Below are positions 24,936 through 33,475 of a stretch of DNA of 64,000 bases, one piece after another. The DNA comes from Planctomycetota bacterium (GTDB lineage Bacteria; Planctomycetota; Phycisphaerae; Phycisphaerales; Phycisphaeraceae): the NCBI GenBank assembly GCA_026386955.1, contig JAPLMQ010000297.1:1-64000 (forward strand). The letters run 5' to 3'. The notes beneath the pieces are model-generated. The model did not search any database. It worked only from the letters and a program-made list of their open reading frames with translations, and was not told the origin of the DNA. The number at the start of each line of letters is the position of its first letter. The stretch's first letter is position 1. The translations under genes and the position numbers were made by a program.

Positions 24936-26930
24936 ATGGCCAAGCTCGATCCCTCATCCGGCGCGGCCTCGCCCCAATCGCAATCCGCCCTCATCGCCAC
25001 GGGGAATTCCTTCTCCGCCGCTCCCGCCCCCGCCCCCGGAATGGCCGCCGCCCTCCCCTCCCCCGCCGCTTCCCCGCCCTTCCCCTCGCGCGTCCCCCTG
25101 CTCGGTTGGATCGCCATCGTCATCGTCGCCACGCTCATCGCCTACGGGGCCTGCCTCACCCACGCCTATTTCCTCGACGACTTCTGGCATCTCGCCAAGG
25201 CCCAGCAGACGCAGGCGAAGGACCTTTGGCGGCCGTGGGAATATGTGGGCAAGGAGGACTTCAAGGCCTACTGGTTCGCCAACACGCGGGTGCACGACAA
25301 GCGCGAGCCGGGCTTCTTCCGCCCGCTGGTGACGGTGGTCTACTACACGGGGCTGAAGATCTGGGGCGGGCAGCCGATGCCGTTCCACGCGGTGAACCTC
25401 GCGGCCCACGTGCTCTCGACGCTGGGGATCTTCTGGATGCTCCGCCGGCTGCTGCGGATCGACGCCGCGGCGGCGCTGGGGGCGATCCTCTTCGGCATCC
25501 ATCCCTGCCACTACGAGACCGTCGCGTGGATCGCCGCAAACGCCGACGTGATGGCGGGGCTCTTCGCGATCCTCGCGGTCGCGGCCTTCACCGAGTCGGT
25601 CCATCGCCGCGGCGAGGCTGGGCCAGGCTCGAGGCTGCACTACGCCCTGTCGCTGCTCTTCTTCGCGCTCAGCCTCGCGTCGAAAGAGATGGTGGTGACG
25701 GTGCCGGGCGTGCTGGTGGGCGTCGAGGCGTGGCAGCTTCGGCGCGAGCGCGGCAAATGGAGGGAGCTCCCCCGCCGGTTTTTCCGCTGGCATCTGCCCT
25801 TCGCGGCGCTGCTGGGGCTCTACCTCGCGTGGCGGATCCCTGCCGCGATCGCGCTGATGCACCTGAAGGCGGGGAGCAACTACGCCGTCGAGCCGAGCAA
25901 CCCCGTCGCCCTGCCTGCCATGCTGCTCAACTTCACCTTCTACGCCTTCCAGCTCCTGCTGCTCTACCCGATCTTCCCGATCAACTTCACGGAGATCGGC
26001 GGGCTCCACTGCTTCTGGCTGGCGGGGATCGCCGCGGCCGTGCTGGGGCTCGTCGCGTGGCGGCTGCCGCGCCTCGCGGGGTCGGCCTCAAGCGTCGCGG
26101 CCCTGGGGCTCTACTGGTTCGCCGTCACGCTCCTGCCTTTCTGCTTCCTCGCGCCGGGGATGCGCATCATGCACTACCCCTCGGCGGGGCTCGGGCTGGT
26201 CGTCGGCGCGCTCGCGGCCGGCGCGATGCAGCGCTCGCGCGAGACACGCGCCGATGGCAAGACCACGAAGCCGTGGAAGAGCATCCTCGTCGGCGGGCTC
26301 TTCGCAGGTCTCTGCCTCGCCGCGACGCTCTCCTACGTCACGACGATGGGCTTCGTCAGCGGGCAGATCCAGCGGATCGCCGACGACCTCGACACGCACC
26401 TGGCCGACGCCCCCGCGGGGTCGGAGATCTACCTGATCAACCTTTGGCAGCCGGCCTGGATGAGCGAGCGGCTGGTCGAGGTCCGCAGGCCCGACAAACA
26501 CTTCGACGTGCAGGTGCTGACCTTCGACCCCTCGATCCTCCCGGCCTCGATGCGGGCCAACCCGGGGTTCATGGCCAAGTGGTTCATCTATTGGTTCCCG
26601 CTGGAGGCGAAGGCGGCGGCGTGCGACGTGCTCTTCCCCAAGCCGGGGGTGCTGCACATCGGCGTGCCGGGGAACGTGCTCTTCCGCGGGGTGGTGGAGG
26701 AGGCGATGCCGGTGGCGCCCGAGGCGATGACGCTGCTCAAGCCGGTGAAGGCGGAGCGGTTCACGGCCGTGCCGACGGAGGGGAAGGAGAGGCAGATCGA
26801 CGGGGTGACGTTCGTCTTTCCGGGGCGCGATGCGAAGGCGTCGAGTGCGCCGACGCGGTTGTTCTTGAAGTGGAACGGCGCGCGGTGGGATGAGGTCAAG
26901 GCGCCGGAGGGGTGGGACGCGCTGCCGTAA
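24936..26930 (+). CDS. GT39/TMTC-like multi-pass glycosyltransferase
   Basis: Roughly ten hydrophobic helices, an early double acidic motif after the first helix (HAYFLDDFWHL) and the signature FGIHPCHYETVAWIAANADV with SKEMVVTVPG place this among protein O-mannosyltransferase-like (GT39/TMTC/ArnT) enzymes, which use polyprenyl-phosphate sugars at the membrane. The C-terminal 150 residues (LADAPAGSEIYLINLWQPAW onward) are soluble. Starts at 24873 and 24936 are possible; a TATGAT box overlaps 24872-24877, favouring ATG 24936 (MAKLDPSS, 664 residues). The N-terminus has an Ala/Pro-rich stretch carrying a CCCCCGGAA microrepeat. Donor and acceptor are unknown. Confidence 0.78.
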   Translation: MAKLDPSSGAASPQSQSALIATGNSFSAAPAPAPGMAAALPSPAASPPFPSRVPLLGWIAIVIVATLIAYGACLTHAYFLDDFWHLAKAQQTQAKDLWRPWEYVGKEDFKAYWFANTRVHDKREPGFFRPLVTVVYYTGLKIWGGQPMPFHAVNLAAHVLSTLGIFWMLRRLLRIDAAAALGAILFGIHPCHYETVAWIAANADVMAGLFAILAVAAFTESVHRRGEAGPGSRLHYALSLLFFALSLASKEMVVTVPGVLVGVEAWQLRRERGKWRELPRRFFRWHLPFAALLGLYLAWRIPAAIALMHLKAGSNYAVEPSNPVALPAMLLNFTFYAFQLLLLYPIFPINFTEIGGLHCFWLAGIAAAVLGLVAWRLPRLAGSASSVAALGLYWFAVTLLPFCFLAPGMRIMHYPSAGLGLVVGALAAGAMQRSRETRADGKTTKPWKSILVGGLFAGLCLAATLSYVTTMGFVSGQIQRIADDLDTHLADAPAGSEIYLINLWQPAWMSERLVEVRRPDKHFDVQVLTFDPSILPASMRANPGFMAKWFIYWFPLEAKAAACDVLFPKPGVLHIGVPGNVLFRGVVEEAMPVAPEAMTLLKPVKAERFTAVPTEGKERQIDGVTFVFPGRDAKASSAPTRLFLKWNGARWDEVKAPEGWDALP

Positions 26931-27071
26931 CCGTAGGGTGGGTAGAGCCGTACCCGGCGAAACCCACCACGGCCACGCGGAGGTGATCCGGCATCAAATG
27001 CGATTGCGAGTCCGCAGGGTTCCCGTTTTCCGTGGTGGGTTTCGCGGAATACCGCTCTACCCACCCTACGG
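26931..27071. repeat. Paired inverted hairpin repeat, family C
   Basis: The arms 26931-26973 and 27030-27071 are reverse complements at most positions, with CCGTAGGGTGGGTAGAGC at the outer end, GCGAAACCCACCACGG inside and a GCGG-ATACCGC-like core. It starts on the base after the glycosyltransferase stop codon and ends 3 nt before the purC stop codon, filling the convergent intergenic region, where it could act as a bidirectional terminator. Close relatives of this GGTGGGTTTCGC repeat are known in many bacteria. Confidence 0.88.
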
Positions 27072-27074
27072 GAA

Positions 27075-28037
27075 TCACAGCGCCAGCGTCTTGCCTGTGA
27101 GGCGCGTGTACGCCTCCAGATAGCGGTCGAGCGAATTCCTCACGACCTCCGCGGGCATCGTCGGGCCGGGCGGGGTCTTGTTCCACTGCCCCTTGTCGAC
27201 CAGGGCCTGCAGGTAGTTCCGCACGTACTGCTTGTCGAAGCTCGGCTGGTCCTGCCCGGGCTTGTATTGGTCGGCCGGCCAGAAGCGCGAGCTGTCGGGC
27301 GTGAGGACCTCGTCGATGAGGATCGGCTGCCCCTGGGCCTCCGGGGGTTCGCCGGGCAGCTTCGCGATGGGCAGGCCGAACTCGAACTTGGTGTCGGCGA
27401 TGATGATCCCGCGCGTCGCGGCGTAGTCGCGCGCCATCACGTAGATCGCCAGGCTCATGTCGCGCAGCTTGGTGATGAGCTCGACGCCGACGATCTCGGC
27501 GGCCCGCTCGAAGGAGACGTTCTCGTCGTGCCCCGTCTCCTCCTTGGTCGCGGGCGTGAAGATCGGCGAGGGGAGCTTGTCGCACTGCTTGAGCCCCGCG
27601 GACAGCTTCACGCCGCAGACCGACTGCGACTGCTTGTATTCCGCCCAGCCCGAGCCGGCGAGGTAGCCGCGGACGACGCACTCGATCGGGACGACCTTGG
27701 TGCGACGCCCGATCATGACGCGCCCGCGGAGCGGGGCCCGCTGGGCGTCGGTGAGGCCGGGGATGTCGGCGGGGTCGGTGGAGATGAGGTGGTGCTTGAG
27801 CTGGCCTCCAAGCTTGGCCTTGATCATGTCGAACCAGAAGTTGCTGATCTGGGTGAGGACGACGCCCTTGCCGGGGATGCCGTTGGGCATGACGACATCG
27901 AAGGCGCTGAGGCGGTCGCTGGCGACGATGACCAGGGCGGGCGAGCCGTCCTTGAGCGAGGCCTCGTAGATGTCGCGCACCTTGCCCTGCCGCCGGCCGG
28001 GCAGGGGGAGGTGGGTCTGCATCAGGGGTTCAACCAT
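27075..28037 (-). CDS. purC: Phosphoribosylaminoimidazole-succinocarboxamide synthase
   Basis: PurC joins CAIR and aspartate with ATP in purine biosynthesis. Diagnostic segments are QGKVRDIYEA (ATP loop), IVASDRLSAFDVVMPNGIPG, ECVVRGYLAGSGWAEYK and IDEVLTPDSSRFW. The ATG at 28037 has GGGAG 8 nt upstream and is preferred to one at 28052, giving 320 residues, near the size of the longer eukaryote-type SAICAR synthases. Between FEFGLPIAKL and ILIDEV there is a short Pro/Gly/Gln insert (PGEPPEAQGQP) encoded by GC-rich CTCCGGGGG DNA. It follows the thioredoxin-like lipoprotein by 35 nt. Confidence 0.96.
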   Translation of the reverse strand: MVEPLMQTHLPLPGRRQGKVRDIYEASLKDGSPALVIVASDRLSAFDVVMPNGIPGKGVVLTQISNFWFDMIKAKLGGQLKHHLISTDPADIPGLTDAQRAPLRGRVMIGRRTKVVPIECVVRGYLAGSGWAEYKQSQSVCGVKLSAGLKQCDKLPSPIFTPATKEETGHDENVSFERAAEIVGVELITKLRDMSLAIYVMARDYAATRGIIIADTKFEFGLPIAKLPGEPPEAQGQPILIDEVLTPDSSRFWPADQYKPGQDQPSFDKQYVRNYLQALVDKGQWNKTPPGPTMPAEVVRNSLDRYLEAYTRLTGKTLAL

Positions 28038-28072
28038 GTCAACCACTCCCAAAAATCAGGCGTCGCGACAGA

Positions 28073-28603
28073 TCAGGGCGCAGCGGATTCCGTCGGCTGC
28101 GTCGCCGCGTTGGACCCGATCGCCCGCGTCAAGGCCGACACCAATGTCGCTTTGGTTTGAAGCCCCACGAACCGCGGGCCGGGCTTGCCGTCCTTGAAGA
28201 GGATCAGGCAGGGGATCGCGTTGATCCCGTACTCCCGGCAAAGCTTGGCGCTGTCGTCGATATTCACGCCCGCCACTTTCACGCGCCCCTTGTATTCGGC
28301 CGCCAGTTCCGAAACCACCGGCGCCTGCATCTTGCACGGCACGCACCAGTCGGCGTGGAAATCCACCAGCACGGGCGTGGAGGACCGCAGCGCCTCGGAG
28401 TCGAAGTTCGCTTCGCTGAGCGCCAGCACATCGGCGGACAGTTCGTGCTTCGCGTCGAGCAGGGCTTGGACCTCGGCCGGCGGCCCCGCTTGGGGCGCCG
28501 CGGCCTCTCGACGATCACACGACGCCAGCACCGACAGCGACAGCAGCCCCCCCGCAAAGGTGAGTCGCCGAGTCCATCGGGACCGACTGGGAGGAGGCTT
28601 CAC
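28073..28603 (-). CDS. Thioredoxin-fold lipoprotein
   Basis: The GTG at 28603 has AGGA 8 nt upstream and is the best start (176 residues). The N-terminus is a lipoprotein signal (LTFAGGLLSLSVLASC, lipobox LASC), then a helical linker, then a thioredoxin domain with FHADWCVPCKMQAP and the cis-Pro segment INAIPCLILF. The redox motif is WCVPC rather than the usual WCGPC. It should act outside the cytoplasmic membrane as a disulfide reductase or exchange partner. It lies 20 nt after the pheS stop and before purC, so the three genes are probably co-transcribed. Confidence 0.9.
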   Translation of the reverse strand: MKPPPSRSRWTRRLTFAGGLLSLSVLASCDRREAAAPQAGPPAEVQALLDAKHELSADVLALSEANFDSEALRSSTPVLVDFHADWCVPCKMQAPVVSELAAEYKGRVKVAGVNIDDSAKLCREYGINAIPCLILFKDGKPGPRFVGLQTKATLVSALTRAIGSNAATQPTESAAP

Positions 28604-28623
28604 GCCGTGATTCCTGATCGCGG

Positions 28624-29646
28624 TCAGAACTGCCTGAGGAACCGCACGTCGTTCTCGAAGAGCCAGCGGATGTCGGTGATGCCGTACTTGCGCATGGCGA
28701 GGCGCTCGATGCCCAGGCCGAACGCGAAGCCGGTCCAGATCTCGGGGTCGTAGCCGACGGCCTTGAAGACGTTGGGGTCGACCATCCCGCACCCGCCGAT
28801 CTCAACCCACTTCCACACGCCGCGGATCTGCATCCAGACGTCCATCTCAGCGGAGGGCTCGGTGAAGGGGAAGAAGCTGGGGCGGAGACGGATCTTGCAG
28901 TCGGGCCCGAAGTAGGCGTGGATGAACTGGATGAGCGTGGTCTTGAGGTCGGACATGCTCACGCCGCGGTCGACGTAGAGCCCCTCGACCTGGTGGAACA
29001 TCGAGTAGTGCGTGGCGTCGTGCTCGTCGGGGCGGTAGACGCGCCCCATGGCGACGACGCGGACGGGGGGCTTGGCCTTCTCCATCACGCGGATCTGGAT
29101 GGTGCTGGTCTGCGAGCGGAGGAGGTGGGCGGAGCCGGGGGTGGTGTCGATGTAGAAGTTGTCGAGCGGGTCGCGGGCGGGGTGGGCCTCGGGGATGTTG
29201 AGGGCGACGAAGTTGTGGGACTCGTCCTCGACCTCGGGGCCGGTGGCGACGTCGAAGCCCATGCGGCCGAAGACGTCGACGAGGTCGTCGATGGTCTGGG
29301 TGAGGACGTGTTGCCGGCCAAGGCGCGGGGGGAGGCCGGGCTCGGTGAGGTCGAGGGCGGGGCCTTTGGGCGCGGCGGAGGGGCCGCCCCCGGAAGCAGA
29401 GCCCAAGTTGGCCTTGAGCTCGTCGAAGCCGGTCTGGAGCTTTTGGCGGAGCTCGTTGGCGGCCTTGCCGAAGGCGGGCTTGATCTCCGCGGGGACGTCC
29501 TTGAGGGCCGTCATGAGGTCCTTGAGCGCCCCCTTGGGCCCGAGGTATTTCGCGCGGAAGGCCTCCAGGTCGGCGGAGTTCTTCACCGAGCCGAGGTCGG
29601 CCGAGGCCTGACGGAGCAACTCATCGATGCGGGCGAGCGTGGACAT
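28624..29646 (-). CDS. pheS: Phenylalanyl-tRNA synthetase alpha subunit
   Basis: The 340-residue product has the N-terminal coiled-coil arm, GSAHLLRSQTSTIQIRVM (class II motif), VEGLYVDRGVSMSDLKTTL, RLRPSFFPFTEPSAEMDVW (motif 2 region) and FGLGIERLAMRKYGI (motif 3). Together with PheT it charges tRNA-Phe. PheT is not in the window next to it, unlike the usual pheST arrangement. A Ser/Gly/Ala-rich stretch near residue 83-95 (GSASGGGPSAAPKG) is encoded by a TTCCGGGGGC microrepeat. No ribosome site is seen; TACACT lies 9 nt before the ATG. Confidence 0.96.
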   Translation of the reverse strand: MSTLARIDELLRQASADLGSVKNSADLEAFRAKYLGPKGALKDLMTALKDVPAEIKPAFGKAANELRQKLQTGFDELKANLGSASGGGPSAAPKGPALDLTEPGLPPRLGRQHVLTQTIDDLVDVFGRMGFDVATGPEVEDESHNFVALNIPEAHPARDPLDNFYIDTTPGSAHLLRSQTSTIQIRVMEKAKPPVRVVAMGRVYRPDEHDATHYSMFHQVEGLYVDRGVSMSDLKTTLIQFIHAYFGPDCKIRLRPSFFPFTEPSAEMDVWMQIRGVWKWVEIGGCGMVDPNVFKAVGYDPEIWTGFAFGLGIERLAMRKYGITDIRWLFENDVRFLRQF

Positions 29647-29655
29647 AGACGCGGT

Positions 29656-29661
29656 AGTGTA
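29656..29661 (-). promoter_or_regulatory. -10 box TACACT close to pheS start codon
   Basis: TACACT on the minus strand is separated from the ATG at 29646 by 9 nt, which puts the likely transcription start at or next to the start codon. No Shine-Dalgarno is visible. Confidence 0.45.
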
Positions 29662-29727
29662 ACGAATCTGCTAAATCTGAGCCGGTGCGTCCACATCGAA
29701 TCTCGCGCGAATGGCAGATCAGAAAGG

Positions 29728-30294
29728 ATGGGCCGTCTTATTCACGAGCACAGCACACAAGAAGCCATCGAAGAAATCATTCGCCAAAACGAGAAGATTC
29801 GTGACACGTGGAAACACGTGTACGGGTGGGCTCCGGCCGATGCCGCTGACCTTCTTGCGAAAAGCCGCCTCGACAGACAGGTGTCCTTGTCCCACTGCCT
29901 CAAGCTGTGGCTTCGAGACCCTGAAGACGCTGAAGCAGATGGAAACTTGATCCTCGCCTGGGTCAATTTGGGGAGTCTCGTTGAGGGAACGATGAAATTC
30001 TTCTTATCCGTCTATCTCCATAGCTATTCAAAGTCGCCGATCACGAAACGGGGAAAGCCTGTTGATCCAGATGAACTCGAACTCGAGGGATTGAGGCAGT
30101 TCTTTGACGCAAACAGCGTCTGGATCGATCAATGTGCACTGAGCGATTGGGTTCGCCACATCCAACAGCGACGCAACGCAATTCATTTTTACAAAGACCG
30201 GGAGATCGGCACCTTCACAGAATTTGATGAAGACTTACATCGCTACTTGGACTTCTTGTTCGATTTAAGCGGCCGCATTCCATGGCCTGAATGA
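29728..30294 (+). CDS. HEPN-like small protein, less GC-rich island gene
   Basis: The 188-residue product (start MGRLIHEHSTQEAIEE) is all-helical by pattern and contains HIQQRRNAIHFYKDREIG, which fits the Rx4-6H motif of HEPN ribonucleases and nucleotide-binding proteins. Its codon choice is visibly poorer in GC than its neighbours, suggesting transfer. It stands alone on the plus strand between pheS and the toroid/SUMF1 gene; no nucleotidyltransferase (MNT) partner is adjacent. Ribosome-site spacing before the ATG is poor (AAAGG directly abuts it). A defence or toxin role is inferred from the motif only. Confidence 0.55.
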   Translation: MGRLIHEHSTQEAIEEIIRQNEKIRDTWKHVYGWAPADAADLLAKSRLDRQVSLSHCLKLWLRDPEDAEADGNLILAWVNLGSLVEGTMKFFLSVYLHSYSKSPITKRGKPVDPDELELEGLRQFFDANSVWIDQCALSDWVRHIQQRRNAIHFYKDREIGTFTEFDEDLHRYLDFLFDLSGRIPWPE

Positions 30295-30473
30295 CTTGAA
30301 ACCAAGTGGGTGTCCGGTACCCCCGATGACCGGCTCCGATCGCCTCCGAACCCGACGGCGTACCGTCGGGATCAGTGGGCTTGATCCGATTGTTCGCCCG
30401 CAACGGAAAGAATCGCACGCGCTCGTGCGTTATCCTTCCATTCCCTTCATCCTTCATCACGCGAGGCCGCTTC

Positions 30474-32873
30474 ATGCCGAATGCACCGCATCGCCCCCCC
30501 ACCGTCTCCAGCGTCTCGCCACGCGTCCCGGCCATCCTGCTGGGCCTGCTCGGTCTCCTCCTCGCGCTGGGCAACCCCGCCTGTGCCCGCGCCGACGACG
30601 CCGCCTACCTCGCCCGGCGCGACGCCATGCTCCCGGGCTACGCCAAGCGCGAGCTGAAGTTCGGCGTCAACCCGCTCATCTGGGTCGACACCGAGCGCTG
30701 GTGCGTCGCCCACGCCGCGCTCACCCTCGACACCCGCCTCGAGGACGCCAACAAGTACCTCAGCGAGGTCGTGGGCGTCTCGCTCTCGCACGGACTGGTG
30801 GCCGACATCGACGTGCAGGTGACCGACCTCCTGCGCACCTATCTGCAGTTCAAGGACAGCCCGCGCCTCACGCCTGCCGCGAAGGAGCGCCTGCTCAGGT
30901 TCTTCCGCGAATGGGTCGTCCCCAACCAGGACCGCAACCGCACGGCCGACACGACCTACGAGTGGCCCGGCGAATACACCGAGAACCACAGCCTCAACAT
31001 CCTCACCGGCGCCTACCTCATCGACGTCGCGCTCAACCGCGACCGCAAGCTGCACCGCGAGCTGCTCGAGCGGTTCCTCGCCGACCGGGCCCGCTGGGGC
31101 TGGAGCGAGTTCCACTCGCCCAGCTACGCGATCGTCACCGCCAAGGCGCTGGTCTGCCTCAACGACTTCGCGCCCGACAAGAACATCGCGACGGCCGCCA
31201 AAATGACGCTCGACATCCTCGCGATCGAGTTCGCCAACCACGGGCTGAACACCTGGCGCGGCGTGCCCTTCCTCCGCGGGCTAAAGCGCGAGGTCGACAA
31301 CACCTCCAACTCCTTCTATCCGCTCGCCCGGCTCCTCTTCGGCGACAAGACCGACCCCAAGCACGAGGCAAGCGACCCTTGCCTCGTCCACCTGCTCACC
31401 AGCTCCTACCGCCCGCCCGAGGTCGCCGTCGCGATGCTGGCCGACCCCGTGCAACGCGGCAAGTACCTCATGCAGGCCGTGCTGACCACCGGGCCCGACC
31501 GCCTGCGCGTCCCCACCGCCGTCTGGGTCACGCCCAACCTCACCGTCGCCTCGGCCCTGGGCGCGGGGCATTACTACGGCGGATGCTACTGGTCGATCAG
31601 CTTCGCCAGCGCGCCCCAGAACGTCATCACCGGGAACTACGACGTCGACCGCAACATCGTCCAGCGCAAGAACGTCCTGGCGACCTTCGGCTCCGTCACC
31701 TGGAACGGCCCGGGGCTCAAGAAGACCACCGAAGGCAACATCACCATCGGCGGCGACGGGAAGGCGATGATCGGCCAGATCGACCTCGCGGAGGACTGCC
31801 ACCTCTTCCTCGCGGCCGACCCGGGCGACTACGCGACGCCCGCGGAGTTCAAGGTCGCGCTGACCATGATGCAGGCGACCTTCGCCGACGGGGTGCTGAG
31901 CTGGACCATGCCCGACGGGAAGAAGATCCGCTGCGTGAACCGCCGCGACGGGAAGCGCTGGGCCGTCGAGCAGGTCTTCGAGGACGACAAGCTCGTCCGG
32001 CTCGACACCGACATGCTCTACGCCACGCCCTGGCTGCAGAGCGTGCGCGACAGCAAGGTGATCGAGGTACTCTGGGCGGGGAAGAAGCAGGTCTACGACT
32101 TCCGCGACATCGCCAAGCCGGCGGTCCGCAGCGAGTCAGGCCCGTTGACCAAGCTGCCCGATGAGGAGATCGACGGGACGCTGGGCATCAAGCTGCTCTA
32201 CATCCCCCCGGGCCAGTTCCCGATGGGCTCGTCCGCGGCCGAGGGGCGCGAGCACGAGCGCCCGCAGCGCTGGGTCGACGTCGACGGCTACTACATCTCG
32301 CGCACGGAGGTCACCTTCGGGCAGTACAAGCCATTCCTCGCGGAAAACCCCTCGGCCGCCAAGCTGCCCGAATGGTTCGCGAAGGAGTGGGGCAAGACCG
32401 ACGAGTACCCGATGACGTGGGTCTCGTGGGACGAGGCCAAGGCCTTCTGCGCCTGGCTCTCGAAGAAGACCGGGAAGAAGTTCGACCTGCCCACCGAGGC
32501 CCAGTGGGAGAAGGCCTGCAAGGGCTACTCGCACCGCATCTACCCCTGGGGCGCGACCTACCACGGCACCGAGTCGGGCACGCCCAACGAAACCTACCTC
32601 CCCGTGGCCAACAAGCCGACGGACATCAGCCCCTTCGGCGTGCTCGACATGGCGGGCAACGCATGGGAGTGGTGCAACGACTACTACGACCCCAAGGCCT
32701 ACAGCACGCAGCCCGACGCGAACCCGCTCGGCCCCGAGAAGGGCACGCTGCGCGTCTTGCGCGGATCAGGCTGGAATTTCGACCCCGACACCTTCCGCTG
32801 CAGCTACCGCACCCGCAGCGAGCCGGGGCTGAAGTCGGTGCACGTGGGGTTCAGGGTGGTGCGGGTGCCGTGA
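30474..32873 (+). CDS. Exported toroid-like domain fused to SUMF1/FGE-fold domain
   Basis: ATG 30474, with GAGG 7 nt upstream, gives 799 residues beginning with a signal peptide (VPAILLGLLGLLLALGNPACARA). Residues 45-560 have a helical first half (NPLIWVDTERWCVAHAALTL, YEWPGEYTENHSLNILTGAY, FHSPSYAIVTAKALVCL) followed by a strand-rich half, resembling the alpha/alpha-toroid plus beta-sandwich plan of polysaccharide lyases such as heparinase-like enzymes. The C-terminal 225 residues are a SUMF1/FGE-fold domain (FPMGSSAAEGREHERPQRW, DLPTEAQWEKACKG, DMAGNAWEWCNDYYD, VGFRVV). Its terminal segment LRGSGWNFDPDTFRCSYRTR keeps one Cys, so FGE chemistry is unlikely. A secreted glycan-degrading or glycan-binding role is inferred. 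Confidence 0.8.
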   Translation: MPNAPHRPPTVSSVSPRVPAILLGLLGLLLALGNPACARADDAAYLARRDAMLPGYAKRELKFGVNPLIWVDTERWCVAHAALTLDTRLEDANKYLSEVVGVSLSHGLVADIDVQVTDLLRTYLQFKDSPRLTPAAKERLLRFFREWVVPNQDRNRTADTTYEWPGEYTENHSLNILTGAYLIDVALNRDRKLHRELLERFLADRARWGWSEFHSPSYAIVTAKALVCLNDFAPDKNIATAAKMTLDILAIEFANHGLNTWRGVPFLRGLKREVDNTSNSFYPLARLLFGDKTDPKHEASDPCLVHLLTSSYRPPEVAVAMLADPVQRGKYLMQAVLTTGPDRLRVPTAVWVTPNLTVASALGAGHYYGGCYWSISFASAPQNVITGNYDVDRNIVQRKNVLATFGSVTWNGPGLKKTTEGNITIGGDGKAMIGQIDLAEDCHLFLAADPGDYATPAEFKVALTMMQATFADGVLSWTMPDGKKIRCVNRRDGKRWAVEQVFEDDKLVRLDTDMLYATPWLQSVRDSKVIEVLWAGKKQVYDFRDIAKPAVRSESGPLTKLPDEEIDGTLGIKLLYIPPGQFPMGSSAAEGREHERPQRWVDVDGYYISRTEVTFGQYKPFLAENPSAAKLPEWFAKEWGKTDEYPMTWVSWDEAKAFCAWLSKKTGKKFDLPTEAQWEKACKGYSHRIYPWGATYHGTESGTPNETYLPVANKPTDISPFGVLDMAGNAWEWCNDYYDPKAYSTQPDANPLGPEKGTLRVLRGSGWNFDPDTFRCSYRTRSEPGLKSVHVGFRVVRVP

Positions 32874-32977
32874 GGGATGAGCAAGCCATTGAAAATGGGA
32901 CCGCTAGCTAGCCATACGGACTGTTCAAGTCTTCGGTGCGGCTTAATCGAAATATATCGTGATCGACGGCTGAAACT

Positions 32978-33475
32978 CTACTTGCTGAGTTTCACGCCAA
33001 GCGATCGCAACATCGCAAAAGTGTCGACGCAGGGCACATCCAAGACACGGCATGCATTCGGTATTTTGACGCGTCGTCTGCACTTGGCGTCGAATGTTTC
33101 GTGCGTCACGACAGTGGCGCCTACAGCCTTGGCGTGAGCCACAAGCCAAGCATCAGCAACCTCCGCGAACTCGGCCTTGGCCGCGTCGGTGAAAGGCTGT
33201 TCCTGCGCCCACTGCATCAATTCGGCATAATGGGCCAATGTTTCAGGCGTATTCGATTCTCTGATGAATCCGGCAAACTCGTCATGCATCCAAGCCTTCA
33301 ACGGCCCATCTTCCTTGATCTCCACGGCGATGCGGTCAATGGTGAATATCTTGTCCAACTTGCCGTGCTCTTCCAGGCAAACCCAGAATGCCGGAACGAT
33401 GTCAAACGCGTAATACCGAATCGAAGCTTCGATAAACACATTGGCATCAAGCACGAACGGGCTGGATGAAGTCAA
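32978..33475 (-). CDS. DUF4411 PIN-like toxin
   Basis: The protein (165 residues) begins SSSPFVLDANVFIEASIRYY, with the first PIN-domain Asp, and continues with FAFWVCLEEHGKL-like and EVADAWLVAHAKAVGATVVTHE segments typical of DUF4411, a PIN-superfamily RNase family found as toxins. The start is a TTG at 33475 that overlaps the stop codon of the upstream ImmA/IrrE gene as TTGA, so translation is coupled. The two form a standard toxin-antitoxin-like pair. Base composition is less GC-rich than the surroundings. Confidence 0.85.
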   Translation of the reverse strand: MTSSSPFVLDANVFIEASIRYYAFDIVPAFWVCLEEHGKLDKIFTIDRIAVEIKEDGPLKAWMHDEFAGFIRESNTPETLAHYAELMQWAQEQPFTDAAKAEFAEVADAWLVAHAKAVGATVVTHETFDAKCRRRVKIPNACRVLDVPCVDTFAMLRSLGVKLSK

